A DNA stretch of 64,000 nt from Macrosoma leucophasiata (taxonomy: Eukaryota; Arthropoda; Insecta; Lepidoptera; Hedylidae), in assembly GCA_036365455.1 (NCBI GenBank), contig JAWQUS010000032.1, positions 10,389,501-10,453,500 of the forward strand. The letters run 5' to 3'. Of this stretch, positions 25,101 through 33,077 are shown one piece after another. Every line of letters begins with the position of its first letter. Position 1 is the stretch's first letter. Below the pieces are notes generated by a model. That model worked only from the letters and a program-made list of their open reading frames with translations, had not been told where the DNA came from and did not search any database. The position numbers and the translations under genes were made by a program.

Positions 25101-28100
25101 GATGGCTCGGGCGCTCGGTCGCTTACACTAACCGAGCTGCCTCGCGAGGTATGTATGGACGTGCCCGACACTAGATAGCTTGGGCGCTCGGTCACGCGCG
25201 CTTACCGAGGCACGTCCACACTAACCGAGCTACCTCGTGCGGCAAATACTTCGCGAGTCTTCTCGCTCTGTGTGAACGCGTCCGACGCTAGATGGCTCGG
25301 GCGCTCGGTGGTGCGCGCCAGCCGAGGCACGTCCATACCCGTACCTCGCAATGCTGCTCGCTCTGTGTGAACCCGCCTCTGGACATTCGTGAGGCTTTAT
25401 ATAAATATATATAAATAGTGTTATTCCAATAATAGCAGATAGCTAAGCTATCTGCTATTATTGGAATAACACTATTATAAGGTTTATCTTGCGTATAAAA
25501 TAATGACGATTTTCTGTATGAAACATCTCCAACTCCACGACTGTAATCCCCGACGGGGTAGGACGAAACACCCACGATTTGCCGGTTACATTTTGGTTCA
25601 TGTAACAGGTGTCGAGCCTGTTGACACCCTCGGGCATATTACCAAACTCCGAGGTACTGGAAATCTTCAAGAAAATGAAAAAAATCATCCGTTATCTCTG
25701 ATATCCGTGACCCAGGAATCGAACCCAGGACCCCGGCGTAGTAGTAGTGGCCTGCTACCACTAGGCTACTGAGGCATTTCTGAAGTCGGTTAAAAAACAC
25801 AAGGTCTACCAAAACTATAATACCTAAATATACATTGTTTTAGTACAATAATTAATCAGAAAATATTACTCATACGTACAAAAAATATGATTTGTTATCA
25901 GTTGTACAAAAATGAACTTCCTTAAATATTAGACGATTTTATCCTTATTCTTTTTAATGGACTTTTGGTGAGAAGAATGTTATTTATTGTAGTCTTACAA
26001 CTTTACTGCAGTTTTAAAATGTGTGTACATTTATGTGTTAGTTTTGAACACGGTAAAAACTAATATTTCCTTTTAAAACACTCAAAACCACAAACTTTAC
26101 GAAACACCAGTAATGCTTCTACGCTACACTTTTTACTTAATTATAAAGACTAAAACTGTAATTGTATACAAACTTTACTATTAAAAGGGATTTTTTTGTC
26201 AATAATAAACTTCAAATATTCATTTCATATTGCAAGGAGACTTTTGCATTGTCAGGTCATAAGTTACCTAATTATAGTCATAGAGCACGGGCCAAGTACA
26301 AGCACAAGTGATCCTATGCCTGTCGCCGAGATGTTTAAATGTAGCTATAGCAGCCGGGACCGACGGCTTAGCGTGCCCTCCGAAGCACGCAAATGCGCAT
26401 TTTAATTTGCCACTAGCGGTCACCCATCACACACCCGACCGCGCCCGTAACGCTTAACCGAGTAGATCGCTTCCGATTTACACCAGCCGCGAGGCCATGC
26501 GCGCTTCAATAGTGAATGACTATGCCTATAGTGAATGACTTATAGTAATAATTCAATTTTTGTTTCAGCTACTGTCTACTTAGAAACAACAATTCTCAGC
26601 GGTAAAGGCTCTGTGGAACGTGCAAAAGGCATCCTGGACAAACTGTGTACAGTGAAGACTATGTTGCCACATTATTTTGGAGTGTACGATGCAAGTACGA
26701 ATTTTGGAAACTTATTTGATGTTGTGTACGTACCTTTTTTTTATTTTAAGTTATAAATGTGACAATGGTAAGTTGTATCGCTAAACATTCGAAGAAAAAA
26801 TATGTTGTTCAAAACTTGAAACACATTGGCTATATTTTGTCAATATAATAAACAAATGTTTTTTTTTGTTGCATAAATGTCAAGGATTCTTGAGTTGACA
26901 TCCAATTAGTCGTGTGAATTATTTACAAAAGTTGGTTACATATCTGCATATTGCTTGTATTTAGAGTTCCATAAATCAAAAGGAAAAAAAAAACGAAACT
27001 CTTATACGATTACTCGAACTGAATGGAACCTATTAGAGTAATAAGAAAATATAATCAAATAATAAAAAATAGTTTACGGGCGATCTACATGCAGGAAGGA
27101 GAAAAGCCTTTTAAAGATTCAAAATTATTTATCAGCATATTGATTACTGGTAAAACTACGAGTCTTATCGAAAAAAATTAAATGGTAAAGTTGTCGGGAA
27201 CATAATGATCTACTTCTACCGATATGGTAACCTGCTATATCCTTGTATTTATAATTATTATGCTTGATTCCAGAAAAGGAGTGTTGGGAACAAAACTGAC
27301 ACCTGAATATTACAGAGTGTTCTTTATTAAAATGGTTAAGGATGATTTCGACCCAAAGCAGTTCATAAATTTCTATCGATATGGCATCCTAGTGAGTACA
27401 ATAAAATATACCTAATATTAATTAGCTGTATTAAGTAAAGTATAACATTAATTTCCGTCGAGCCCTTTCGGAAGAGTGCGACTACAAATAAGTTACTGAT
27501 GGTAGAGCTCCAGTGACGGAACTCACGGGCGTAGGCACCACCGTATTACATAATATACTTGCCGCTAAGTGGTAATGTTCAGCACTATCGTGTTCCGGTC
27601 AGGTGGTAATGTGCGGCTCTGTAATTTCCGGCACAGAGGCATAACACCTAATGCCTCAAGAGTGACAGCGCATGTGCATTTTGACCTTTGGTCATTGTGT
27701 AAGTGTCTATAGGTTGCAGTCATCACTTAACATCAACGTGAACTGCACGCTTGTTTGCCACTTTAATTACATTAAAAAAAAGTGAAACGTGAAAGTTGAG
27801 GTACACACTTTGGTGCAATTTTAACGATTGTTTTCCCCTAGTCATTTGTAAAATGATTTTGTCATTGTACAAATGATGTACAATGCTCATCAACAGCACA
27901 TCGAGCCTATGAAAAGGACAATCGGCTTGTTTCGGTTTCGTAGAGCATTATCTCTGCTGCACACTGCATACGTAAGCACTGATAGTCTGGTATTGGTCAA
28001 GACTTTGTCAAAATGGTGGAAAAACGTCAAATTGGTAGGGTGCAAAAGAGATAAAAAAGCGTGAGCTTATTTTACTCTGATCATTTATGAATATCTCAGA

Positions 28101-31100
28101 CTATTTAGTCTTAGATGAATAATTGTACACCATTTTATTTCCTTAACCTGCAACGTATGTTGTAATTACGTTCATTAATTGGTCAATAGATATAAAAGTT
28201 TTTGAAAACAAAACAAAATATTATTTGTATTTTGACTCTTTATGTTTCGAAAATATTGCTGAAGACAGGTCGTTCTACTGCCGGCAAATGACTTGTGATT
28301 TCAACCTGTGTAATGTTTTCAAATAATATTGCTTTAATTTTATCAATTCAACATGATTTTTTTAATTTTAACAGTACAGTTCTTCGCTTTCTAAGATTTT
28401 TGACTATGTGACAAATCTCCGTCCGTTGCCGCGCTCTCATTGGTCGAGCGCGGCGCGTAAACGCGCGGACGCGTAAACTTACGGTCGCATTCAGTAAAAT
28501 AAATACCTCCGCGACCGGGTGCGTTCGCTACACCTGTATAAAATTATAATGTTTATAAAGGAGATGTTGCGAGCTCGGCCCTGGTTTGTACATGTCCTCA
28601 AAAAATGGGTAAATTAAAGAAGAATCCAAAAAAAATACAATTAATTTATTCAAGAATATATTTTAGAGTTATAACCACATATAATTCAAACGATTTTATC
28701 ATTTTCAACTATGTTAAACATGGCGGCGATATAGCCGACACTTGGGATCAATCGAGTTTGATAGTATTTAGAAAATATTACTTTTTTCTCCTAGTTCTTT
28801 AATCAAAATACAATTTAAAAAATGAAAATGTCAAAATGACATCGCCCGCCATATTCACCATGTTAGTTTTGAGTTGCAATTCTAACTGCAAATCATGTTT
28901 TGTAACTGCAAACAAAGCTAAACAAGTGAAAACTGCAGTAAAAAACGTTTCTAATTTGATTTTGCCTGTTTAATGATATTGTGTACAATACATGGCCGGA
29001 GGTCCATACATTTTTGCAACATCTCCTTTGACACAGAACAATCTTGTAAGTAGGTTTATATTTATTTCAATTAAAGATTGTGACATCATTATTATCTAAA
29101 ATAGTGAATTATATCGTGATATTAGTAAGTAGAAAAAATATGGGTAATTATCGTAATATTATATATGAATCAGAATCAGAATCTTTTAAAGAGTCGAAGC
29201 ATACCTAATTAAGCTACCATTTGTTACAGAACGCATATTTGAGCTTAACGACTGCTTGTGACTGGACGACTTTTAGACGGCAGGAGTTAGATTTTGAAGT
29301 TTTTTTTAATGTTAAATCAATGGATATAACTATTAAAAATAAAATAAAAATTACACAGATTAAAAAAAAAGCTCGAAGAGTAACATGTCATTGTTTCGTG
29401 TCCTCTACCAATAGTGTTAAATGATACGAAAATATTTATTAATTTGACATTTTATTCAAATTTCAGTTATCAAACTTCTGCAAATGTTACGACTACATGC
29501 TGGGATGCGTTACAGTGGTAGACTTCAGAGGTATAAACTTATTTGAAGTGATGAAGAAAATGAACCCGTTCGAATTAAAACAATTTTTGACTATTTTAAT
29601 AGTGAGTATTATTTATTTTAATACGTTTCTCGTCAGTACGTGGGCCAATTAGAACCCCGGTCCTTTGTTAGGCTTGCGCGGGGACATGAGACGAACTCCT
29701 AGAAGCCCTGTCGAGAATTTTGATCTACTCGGTAATTGGTAGCATTGGGCAGTCCCCTTTCTCACTGCACCAACAGTGAATACTGACACAGACAGGCATA
29801 GAATACACGGAACTGTCGTAATGATGATTGGCTTGTCAAACTTAGGTTAACTTAGGTAGCTTTAGGCTATGTTGATGAACTGGGGGCACTAACTGGCTGG
29901 GCCTACGGAGAAAGAGATCCGACACCTGCCTATATTCAATATTTCTCATGATTGGCATTGATCCTACGTTAGGCAGGTGGTGACTCACCTCTCCTTGGTA
30001 GGTCCCTTAAACAGCGAACCCAATGGGTGTTGATTCTGAGCAAGTGTATTAATTAGTTCTTGTCTAATTCTTTGTACACTTACAATAAAATTTCAGTGCA
30101 TTCATTAAGCACTGAAATTTCAATTTGCAAAAGAATCCTTTCTCTGCTATATAAGTACCTGTACGTTTTTTGGGATTGCCTGCGTCTGTCTGTTTGTCCG
30201 TTTGTCATATCATGTTTGCTTCGAAACGACTGGGCTGATTTAATAAAAATTTGGTGCACTAATGTCCGAATACTCAAATGTCACTTTAAATAAGAAACCC
30301 TGAACATAAGCTATTTCTGTCGTCTGTACGTGTTTAATAGAGACAAAACATTCTTAAGTCTTACTAAGATTTAAATATTGTTAAGTATTCGGCATTTAGT
30401 AAATGCGTGACCTGCGATCGCCTATTAAAACTGCTGCTGCTAGGCGATAGACAAGCGATAATGATAGTTAGATTATCGTTGTTGCTTTTAGGGAGGTAGG
30501 AATTGACATAAAAATTTAACAGCAATACCAATGTCGACCACAATTTGGATTAGAGTTCTATATTTCACACTATCACTGTCCAAATTACAGGAATGCTACG
30601 GTATGAGGTTAAAAGGCGTGCATTTGGTGACATCATCAAGCATTGTAAATACATTGGTTACCATGTTAAAGCAGATATTGAAACCTAAATTGGCTTCAAG
30701 GATACATGTTCATAAAGACACAGAGTTCTTATTCGATATTATGACACAAGAAAATATACCATCTGACTACGGCGGCCAGGAGTTATCAATTGATGAACTT
30801 CAACGTAAGTAATTTTATTTATCATCATTACCTACAGGTGAAACACTTCCACGTCTGGACAAAAGCCTCCTGCAAAGATTGTTACAACGAAAGGTCCTGG
30901 ATCGTTCTCATCCAGCAATCTCTTGCGGTTATTTAGCTAACATCACTTCACGTGCTCTCTGTCCTCAGTCTCAAAACTAAATATGCTTGCCGATTACTAG
31001 ATGAAGTAGACTAGTGTCGTGTCGAGACGAGCCGCTTACGTAAACCCAATTGACTTGCAGCCATGGCTGATAGGATATCATGCGGCGGTAAACTAGAATC

Positions 31101-33012
31101 ACGGAGGATAATGATTCAAGATCCGATTGGATTCGAAAAGCGATCATCCAACTACAAGCTGTTGAGTTAGTACAGCTGGGGCCACCAGGCAGTCGGTTGA
31201 ATAGGCGGGCACACGGTACAGTGTTATGAACCGTAAGAATATCTGCGTGACCTAGTCGTAATGCACTAGCTGAATGTCAGACTAAAGTCGTGATGAAAAG
31301 ACCTTACCCTCCGTTTTAGATTTAGATTCAAACGTTAAACAAATACTTCACAAATATCATAGGTATTTTTCCCCGACGGAGGATTTTGTTGGAGACAAGG
31401 GAATGGATAGTATAAATCTTCCATCTTTTATTTTGCCGTATGCGTATCCGGAACAGTCATGCACGCTTAAATGTCTTTGCCTTTGGCGGCGTCGTGTGGC
31501 GGGTTGCTCACTTCCCTCTAAAATGGTCGAGGAGGGCAATGTGTGTGCTGTTGGTGGGAACTGGTCTGTTCTGGTTTGCAGGGGTTTCATCGCATTTAGT
31601 AGATAGCAGTTTATTTGCATCTATGCTATGGACGTTCACATTATTTGATTTTTCACGATAATCTGTACTAGATTTAAGCTCTCATTTAAAAGAGCTCTTA
31701 CTGAGTTTGTTGGGTAGCGGAGTTCTTCTCAGTAGTGACTGCACTTGGAACACTGCTAAATGAATAACATTGATCTTGACGAATAAGTTTTTCTTTTTCT
31801 TCATTTATTATAATTGAAGGAATTGAAAAAATTGATGATTATTATGTTTTAATCAAGTAGTTTAAATTCTAATTTTTAATTTACTATATATATATGATTT
31901 TGCTTGTACTATATGTAATGGTTATTCGCTCTAGGTAGTTTATGATTTATTGACGTTTTGAAAGTATCTGTAAAGATCTATTTAAAATAAAAATATTTTC
32001 TATTTTCTATTTCTATAAATAGGAAATTGCTCAATATATTATGAGAGGCGATATGAATAAAAATCTGCATTCTTAACAAAGCAACAAATATGCTATCGGA
32101 TATTCTGCTAAACGGAACTTCACCGCTTTGCAACTGTTCAAGTAACAGTTTTATTAAAAGGCTTGAATACAATGTAACAACATAGTCGTGCTATAACCAT
32201 AAATATATTAGGGCTTTGTTCACAATTTTAACGTAGCCTTTGTTCGCATCATCTGTTACAGAGAAATACGAGTAAACTGCTACAAGACAGTAATAATGAC
32301 CATTCTTATATTATTTCGCATTAACACATGCTTGTGAAATATATTTTATTTTTAAAGTAAAATGGAAAGAAAAATTTGACTTCATTTCACTTCATTACGA
32401 TATTCAATAAACTGAAAAGTCTATTATATCGGTTGCCTAACTAGCATAGTTGGTAATAGATGGCGCTGCTGCTACCATAAAGCAATGCAATAGATGTGAA
32501 GGAAAGATTTGACAAATCGGGCAGGACTTCAGTAGCTCAATTGGAAGAGCGGCTGGACTAGATTCCCAGTAGGTCGCGAGTTCGAGTCTCGCCTGAAGGC
32601 AAATTTTTCTTTCCATTTTTCTTTAAAAATAAAATGACCATTCTTGTTTTGCTATTCATATCGATATGGTAATAAATATCACAGAGACAAAACAACTAAG
32701 GTCTCAAGGGTGGTAACGCTTCTGCATTTTGACCTCTGGTCTTTGTGTGGGTTCTATAGATTGTAGTCATCACTTAACATCAATGTGAACTGCATGGTTG
32801 TTTGTTATTCTTGCCTTATTCTGCCCTTCATTACATAAAACATCGTTTTATTTTCAGGGAAACTGCTTGACCGACTCTCATCAAAAGAATATATGGAGTT
32901 TATCAAGGAGATAAATGATGCCGGAACAGAGGAAAGTTTTAGACCGATCGACGATTTTAACGACAACTACGCGGGAATGGCAGGCACATTCAGAACATTG
33001 AGCGTTGATTAG
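12984..33012 (+). CDS. CRAL-TRIO domain lipid-binding protein, six-exon gene
   Basis: Six exons (12984-13146, 26569-26725, 27274-27391, 29467-29601, 30591-30804, 32858-33012) join into 942 nt, 313 residues plus TAG. Every intron starts with GT and ends with AG, and the phases (1, 2, 0, 0, 1) agree at each junction. The N-terminal part (about 1-90) resembles the CRAL-TRIO N helical domain. Residues about 100-270 are the lipid-pocket fold, with [29 protein letters not shown] and the late IPSDYGG motif typical of the family. Length fits the usual 300-320 residues of insect members. Such proteins bind small hydrophobic ligands (tocopherol, retinoids, phosphoinositides) in the cytosol; the ligand here is unknown. 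The start is the first in-frame ATG after an Inr-like TCAGTT; a further 5' non-coding exon cannot be excluded. Intron 1 is 13.4 kb, the others 0.5-2.1 kb. Confidence 0.9.
13262..13581. mobile_element. family D transposon, 5'-truncated second copy
   Basis: Shares its interior (TTTGGCTCCCGTATATCATAA) and the right inverted end (GCATATCTGGATGAACGAAAT ... TCCTAACCT, with differences) with 5780-6304. A tRNA-like block (reverse strand GGTTCGATTCCTGCAC, near 13440-13500) lies inside. Confidence 0.6.
13430..13505 (-). repeat. tRNA-like SINE head
   Basis: On the reverse strand, TGGTGGTAAAGTGGCTGGACT is followed by GGTTCGATTCC (B box), then by TTTTTCCATTTTTATTT. The same arrangement occurs at 32524-32640. 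The A-box side is degenerate. Confidence 0.45.
13810..14045 (+). repeat. family A repeat, diverged copy
   Basis: Recognisable by GTTCAGCACTGTCATGTTCCG, the CTCAGGGGTGGCAATG block and CTGCATGCTTGTTTTGCACC. It carries the CAACTAAGGTCTCAG variant also seen at 32684 and 46246. Confidence 0.6.
14473..14993 (+). pseudogene. 3' end of a CR1/Jockey-type LINE (C-terminus plus tail)
   Basis: The frame from about 14530 to 14748 encodes [17 protein letters not shown] and [21 protein letters not shown]. These match the C-terminal AVKLYNNIPNNLK and KCYYTVDEFSRD of the complete LINE at 39970-45086. A 245-bp 3' UTR ends in AATAAATAAATTGAATTGAA repeats. The copy is 5'-truncated; everything before the C-terminal ~75 residues is missing. 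Confidence 0.65.
15173..15465 (+). repeat. family A repeat, full length
   Basis: Full-length copy with the 5' hairpin, CACCGCATTAC, GCCTCAGGAATGG and the TTGTTTGCCACTTCCATTAC 3' end. Confidence 0.8.
15475..15570. repeat. hairpin MITE directly 3' of a family A copy
   Basis: TCCGGACCAAATCTGGCC is mirrored by GGCCAGATTTGGTTCGGA around GTGTGTGACACAT. A further ACCAAATCCGGA follows. It is non-coding and is flush with the family A tail. Confidence 0.65.
15571..16047. other. no gene seen
   Basis: AT-rich DNA with a weak inverted repeat around two TTCGAA-AAAAA blocks (15650-15710). Confidence 0.35.
16048..16185 (-). repeat. family A repeat, partial
   Basis: Reverse-strand 3' half of family A (ATTGATGTTAAGTGATGACTG to GTGCCGGAAATTA). 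Confidence 0.65.
16365..16620 (+). repeat. repeat family E copy
   Basis: GGCAAACTTCGTATTGCCTC ... AATCGGTCCAGCCGTTCTCG ... AACGAACAGCAATAG. The best preserved of three copies (others at 1547-1860 and 58690-58945); it looks like a LINE 3' region. Confidence 0.55.
16904..17041. mobile_element. palindromic MITE, about 138 bp
   Basis: The ends GCGTGGGTTGCACCAAGATA and its mirror are near perfect, and the inner blocks TTATTGTAACATTT and TCCTTCTCT-ACTT are mirrored too. It sits 12 bp before a possible left LTR of the BEL/Pao element. Confidence 0.8.
17421..21539 (+). CDS. BEL/Pao gag-pol polyprotein lacking the RT core
   Basis: 1372 codons in one frame. In order they are: a gag-like DUF1759 region (about 145-290, with [16 protein letters not shown]); CCHC-type zinc knuckles (about 361-430); an aspartic protease ([10 protein letters not shown] near 485); a stub of the RT entry (about 655-750); the Pao-type region after RT ([10 protein letters not shown], then [16 protein letters not shown]); RNase H ([23 protein letters not shown]); the integrase zinc region (HKHKLHAG ... 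NCVRC); and an integrase core with DFAGHF and CDNGRNFV. Between GHLTES and GCLNLRKF (near residue 750) the whole RT palm is missing, including the YVDD-type catalytic motif. The deletion kept the frame. The frame is then lost at about 21535, inside the integrase. The product could not reverse-transcribe. Confidence 0.85.
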   Translation: MGGETNARESQNLIDLTVKRSSIKGQITKFKNFITHLNSNDSLTPIDVAELSLKIKKFESLSNRFDDLQNQIDILNSDNLIDEIDERDDFEQLFISNIALAQSLLQKYTAINRQEESLNSSQLSTIQSHQDHHQIGFKLPQIEIAKFDGSYFRWLEFRDTFLSVVHNNERIAPIHKFHYLASYLTGDAARVISNLEGSSANYKNAWQLLCDRYDNKRQLINHHLNSLLNIQQINCESKSLRYLVDHVTKNLRALCTLGQPTDKWDVLIIHIMSSKLDNNTRLRWEEWRGTLKEYPDLNQFYKFLIDRADVLDSTRNFNCNYKASPSTSKVQIKYPDKQNTKSFACTDDENAKPVAAQVIRTCVICHEGHRIYDCPTFMAKSVDERISEVHKLKLCLNCLRFGHTIQKCVLGPCRICKGRHNSLIHKPIISTMNNNAASSSAVKCNHDSSDDINVNFSKEISSQVLLSTALIEVVNPHTHQSEKVRALLDCGSQSSFILQSLKERLALPVKSDCHVNVIGIGNNHTTQVTETCAANLKSVINNFTISSNFLVLPKICGDLPKLPLEISNLKLPNDIKLADPNFYQPAPADILIGADLFWDILGHEQHSLGPNKPKLRSSQFGWTISGPIFSNSKGKDIQSNHSTISSNAINHEDQLHQELARFWEIVEVPQRSKFSESEMACEAHFKAHTFRLNSGRFSVSLPLKESPDCLGQSYNLAKKGLQNLDKRFRKQPDVKTQYVEFMREYFDSGHLTESSKLTSVPQRGCLNLRKFKSNLPTILDSASSNSEDSLIISESTSTLGIGWNPSTDTLHFPFKVPTLTSDNKLTKRIILSSLFKIFDPLGLLSPSVVKAKIIMQQLWLKRLGWDEQIPHDIERDWNKFVKVIPTLLNLEVPRRVLCNNPVTVEVHSFSDASQIAYGACVYLRSVDLENNVTVNLLCSKSKIAPIKATTIPRLELCAALLAAKLCKAVIESLRINIDSQIHWCDSSIVLGWLHCSFQNLKTFVANRVSEIYELTSLSSWRYVPTSTNPADLISRGVSADQLKDLRLWWSGPTFLSEAQGTWPILNDSKINKHDLPETKNNLSTTHVMVNLKTNSPIDNAIISFKRFSNFNKLKRTFAYFLRFIHNVKRSNKKLTGSLSLDELNASFLNLCRLSQQESFSHEYNLLASNKLLSPKSTILSLTPFFSCERVIRVGGRLNASEFDFDKKHPILLHSMNHFTKILFEHEHKHKLHAGPQLLLAIIREYVWPVQGRNLARRTFHNCVRCRRLQGKTLQPMMGTLPKQRVTPSFPFKTVGLDFAGHFLIVNKRGRGSSLIKCYLCVFVCLRYKCVHLEAVSDMSKDTFIMTFNRFVSRRGKPTEVFCDNGRNFVAKV
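21536..21963 (+). pseudogene. BEL/Pao integrase C-terminal part, frameshifted
   Basis: In another frame, [31 protein letters not shown] and [14 protein letters not shown] continue the integrase, including the third catalytic acidic residue (the E of FEAGVKS). After LTFEELSTL a TTATTA-rich stretch (21735-21768) has replaced the normally conserved segment. [19 protein letters not shown] then resumes. The end is scrambled by a 14-bp-arm palindrome (21904-21936) and the reading stops. Confidence 0.8.
21904..21936. repeat. perfect 14-bp-arm palindrome
   Basis: AAGAAATCTGTTGT is mirrored exactly across a 5-nt loop at the decayed 3' end of the BEL/Pao integrase. It may mark a fold-back rearrangement. 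Confidence 0.8.
22032..22240 (+). repeat. family A repeat, strongly diverged
   Basis: Recognised by GTGGCAGAGTTCAGCA, GGGATGGTAACGCATCTGTA and the ATGCATGTTTGTTTTCCACC end. Confidence 0.5.
22370..22560 (+). repeat. tRNA-derived SINE
   Basis: TCCGGTTAGTCCAGCGTTGTG (diverged A box) and GAGGGTTCGATCCCAGCACC (good B box) are spaced as in a tRNA gene, followed by CACATATTTGTATGGCCTACA. A related piece on the other strand lies at 23390-23490. Confidence 0.6.
22803..23084. mobile_element. MITE with 33-bp inverted ends
   Basis: AAAATGTATGGCACCGCTTT-CGTGGCCC-CGAC at 22803-22835 is mirrored at 23052-23084 with two mismatches. The interior is GC-rich and non-coding. Confidence 0.75.
23112..23365 (-). 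repeat. family B repeat, complete
   Basis: Reverse-strand copy from ACACCGCGGACACT through TACACAGACATCAATCAGTG to GACGTCGAAGTGTCCATTCT and ACGTAGTATTATT. It serves as the empty-site reference for the interrupted copy at 48768-49290. Confidence 0.7.
23390..23490 (-). repeat. tRNA-like SINE fragment
   Basis: The reverse strand carries a degenerate B box (GGTTTCGATCCCTACACCAGC) followed by the ATTCGTATGG block of the SINE at 22370. Confidence 0.45.
23625..23740 (+). repeat. central fragment of the 50.4-kb-type tRNA SINE
   Basis: TTTATCTCTGATGCTATTAG, GGACTTTTCCATTTCCTAGA and CAGTTTAGTAATATGCC-GG-GATGTCAA align with 50480-50590. The tRNA head and tail are missing. Confidence 0.55.
23765..23890. 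repeat. repeat family F (inverted-repeat core)
   Basis: CACTAG-GGAAGAATT and GAATTCTTCCACTAGTG form a fold-back. The same core with the CGGACCAAT/CATTGTTCGG and ACCATTCCA/TGGAATGGT blocks lies inverted at 34938-35050, in both places close to a family B copy. Confidence 0.5.
23918..24138 (+). repeat. family B repeat, complete
   Basis: From ATACTACGTATAG through CACTTCGTTCCGTCC and ACACGTCACTGATTGATGTC to GTGTCCGCGGTGTGG. Confidence 0.7.
24139..24645. other. no gene; short repeat piece
   Basis: 24139-24235 (CCGCCACTGCGATTGCCAAT and GGCGATTATGGCAT) is related, inverted, to 34840-34935. The rest is AT-rich and featureless. Confidence 0.4.
24646..24861 (-). pseudogene. possible LINE C-terminal zinc-finger remnant
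   Basis: The reverse-strand frame carries [20 protein letters not shown] followed by SHLA. This resembles the CPxCGRxCxSRIGLxSH zinc-finger tail seen at the C-terminus of some lepidopteran LINE proteins. It is short, and no RT domain adjoins it. It could be chance. Confidence 0.35.
25046..25376. repeat. GC-rich tandem array, diverged relative of the 33.1-kb array
   Basis: About three irregular copies of a unit with CTCTGTGTRAACGCGYCCGA, TAGATGGCTCGGGCGCTCGG and GCACGTCCA. Same word content as the 117-bp units at 33078-33738 but more diverged. GC content contrasts sharply with the flanks. Confidence 0.8.
25414..25476. repeat. perfect palindrome with 31-bp arms
   Basis: Arms 25414-25444 and 25446-25476 are exact inverse complements around a single A (ATAGTGTTATTCCAATAATA and its mirror at the outside, AGCTAAGCT at the centre). 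It lies 38 bp after the GC-rich array. Confidence 0.9.
25530..25785 (-). repeat. tRNA-derived SINE, near full length
   Basis: The reverse strand reads GCCTCAGTAGCCTAGTGGTA (A box region), CTGGGTTCGATTCCTGG (B box), TATCAGAGATAACGG and the 3' tail CCCCGTCGGGGATTAC. Same family as 50400-50706. Confidence 0.75.
25790..26300. other. no gene seen
   Basis: AT-rich intron sequence without a recognisable element. Confidence 0.4.
26302..26515 (-). repeat. 5S rRNA-derived SINE, 3'-shortened
   Basis: The reverse strand reads GCGCGCATGGCC, CTACTCGGTTAAGCGTTACG, GGGCGCGGTCGGGTG, TGATGGGTGACCGCTAGTGG and GTGCTTCGGAGGGCACG. The tail differs from the 10.06-kb copy and ends CATCTCGGCGACAGGCA. It lies about 50 bp before exon 2. 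Confidence 0.7.
26569..26725 (+). CDS. CRAL-TRIO gene, exon 2
   Basis: The acceptor is a pyrimidine stretch ending TTTCAG (26568) and the donor is GTACGT (26726). It begins in phase 1 and ends in phase 2, matching its neighbours. It encodes the second half of the N-terminal helical domain, including [10 protein letters not shown] and [10 protein letters not shown]. Confidence 0.87.
26760..27223. other. intron 2, no feature
   Basis: AT-rich intron between exons 2 and 3. No transposon recognised. Confidence 0.5.
27274..27391 (+). CDS. CRAL-TRIO gene, exon 3
   Basis: The acceptor is TTCCAG (27273) and the donor is GTGAGT (27392). It encodes [20 protein letters not shown] to FYRYGIL, the entry into the CRAL-TRIO lipid-binding fold. 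It ends in phase 0. Confidence 0.87.
27495..27779 (+). repeat. family A repeat, full length
   Basis: Full copy in intron 3 from ACTGATGGTAGAGCTCC with hairpin to GCTTGTTTGCCACTTTAATT and an A-rich tail. Confidence 0.8.
27780..28556. other. intron 3 segment, no gene
   Basis: AT-rich, with a GC-rich patch at about 28430-28480 (GAGCGCGGCGCGTAAACGCG). Nothing coding is recognised. Confidence 0.4.
28557..29030. mobile_element. possible non-autonomous TIR element
   Basis: AAAGGAGATGTTGC at the left end is mirrored at 29015-29029. Short GGCC and TACATG blocks follow in the same inverted order. The interior is non-coding. Only about 15 bp are perfect, so the boundaries are tentative. Confidence 0.45.
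29467..29601 (+). CDS. CRAL-TRIO gene, exon 4
   Basis: The acceptor is TTTCAG (29466) and the donor is GTGAGT (29602). Exactly 45 codons with both ends in phase 0. It contains [19 protein letters not shown], which corresponds to the strand-helix segment of the family usually written as V-x-D-x-x-G. Confidence 0.87.
29605..30300. other. intron 4 sequence with a small palindrome
   Basis: No gene. AAATTTCAGTGC is mirrored by GCACTGAAATTT at 30089-30120, and a (GTCT)n repeat block follows at 30185-30210. Confidence 0.45.
30591..30804 (+). CDS. CRAL-TRIO gene, exon 5
   Basis: The acceptor is ATTACAG (30590) and the donor is GTAAGT (30805). It encodes the core of the lipid pocket: [27 protein letters not shown] and the strongly conserved IPSDYGGQE near the end of the fold. 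It ends in phase 1. Confidence 0.9.
30823..30960. repeat. interspersed repeat fragment in intron 5
   Basis: CACGTCTGGACAAAAGCCTC and AGGTCCTGGATCGTTCTCATCC resemble the ACGTCCACTG-TGGACNNAAGCCTCC repeat at 34800-34830. Probably a decayed LINE/SINE piece. Confidence 0.4.
31393..31745 (+). repeat. interspersed repeat, paired with 49735-50180
   Basis: CAGTCATGCACGCTTA-ATGTC, GTGTGGCGGGTTGCTCACTT, CTAAAATGGTCGAGGAGGGC and AGCTCTCATTTAAAAGAGCT recur inverted at 49735-50180. Overlapping open frames on both strands show no domain I recognise. Confidence 0.5.
31746..32342. other. intron 5 segment, no feature
   Basis: AT-rich; no element recognised. Confidence 0.4.
32343..32635. mobile_element. inverted-repeat element carrying a tRNA-like sequence
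   Basis: About 36-bp inverted ends (ATTTTATTTTTAAAG--AAAT then GGAAAGAAAAATTTG, one difference region) frame a 293-bp unit. A tRNA-like segment (32524-32600) lies flush with the right end. Found in intron 5 of the CRAL-TRIO gene. Confidence 0.65.
32524..32600 (+). repeat. tRNA-like SINE head (not a functional tRNA)
   Basis: An acceptor-like ACTTCAG/CTGAAGG pairing (one mismatch), D arm GCTC-AATTGGAA-GAGC (A box TAGCTCAATTGG) and a perfect T arm GCGAG-TTCGAGT-CTCGC (B box) are present. The anticodon arm is irregular (9-nt loop or broken stem), so a charged tRNA is unlikely. Confidence 0.6.
32684..32833 (+). repeat. family A repeat, 3' half
   Basis: CAACTAAGGTCTCAAGGGTGG variant through GATTGTAGTCATCACTTAAC to GCATGGTTGTTTG. 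It ends 25 bp before the exon 6 acceptor. Confidence 0.65.
32858..33012 (+). CDS. CRAL-TRIO gene, terminal exon 6
   Basis: The acceptor is TTTTCAG (32857). It completes the split arginine codon, encodes the C-terminal tail ending TFRTLSVD, and stops at TAG 33010-33012. The sequence just before the acceptor (32684-32833) is a family A repeat. A tandem array starts 66 bp after the stop, and I see no AATAAA in the first few hundred bases of 3' flank. Confidence 0.87.
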
Positions 33013-33077
33013 AATCTAAGCATGGGTTGCCTGTATTCATTTGAAAGAGTAGGCGGAGGTGAATACAGCTTTAATAG

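Larger units (their letters stand above)
13147..26568 (+). other. intron 1 of the CRAL-TRIO gene (13.4 kb, TE-filled)
   Basis: Defined by the donor GTAAGT at 13147 and the acceptor ending 26568. It contains a 3' LINE end (14473-14993), several family A and B copies, the RT-deleted BEL/Pao element, an array of GC-rich repeats (25046-25376), a tRNA SINE (25530-25785) and a 5S SINE (26302-26515). The acceptor sits only about 50 bp after the 5S SINE. No additional CRAL-TRIO exon was seen inside. Confidence 0.8.

Noticed and set aside
32524..32600. Functional tRNA gene
   Set aside because: The anticodon arm is malformed, there is an acceptor mismatch, and it is part of a repeat with a second relative at 13430.
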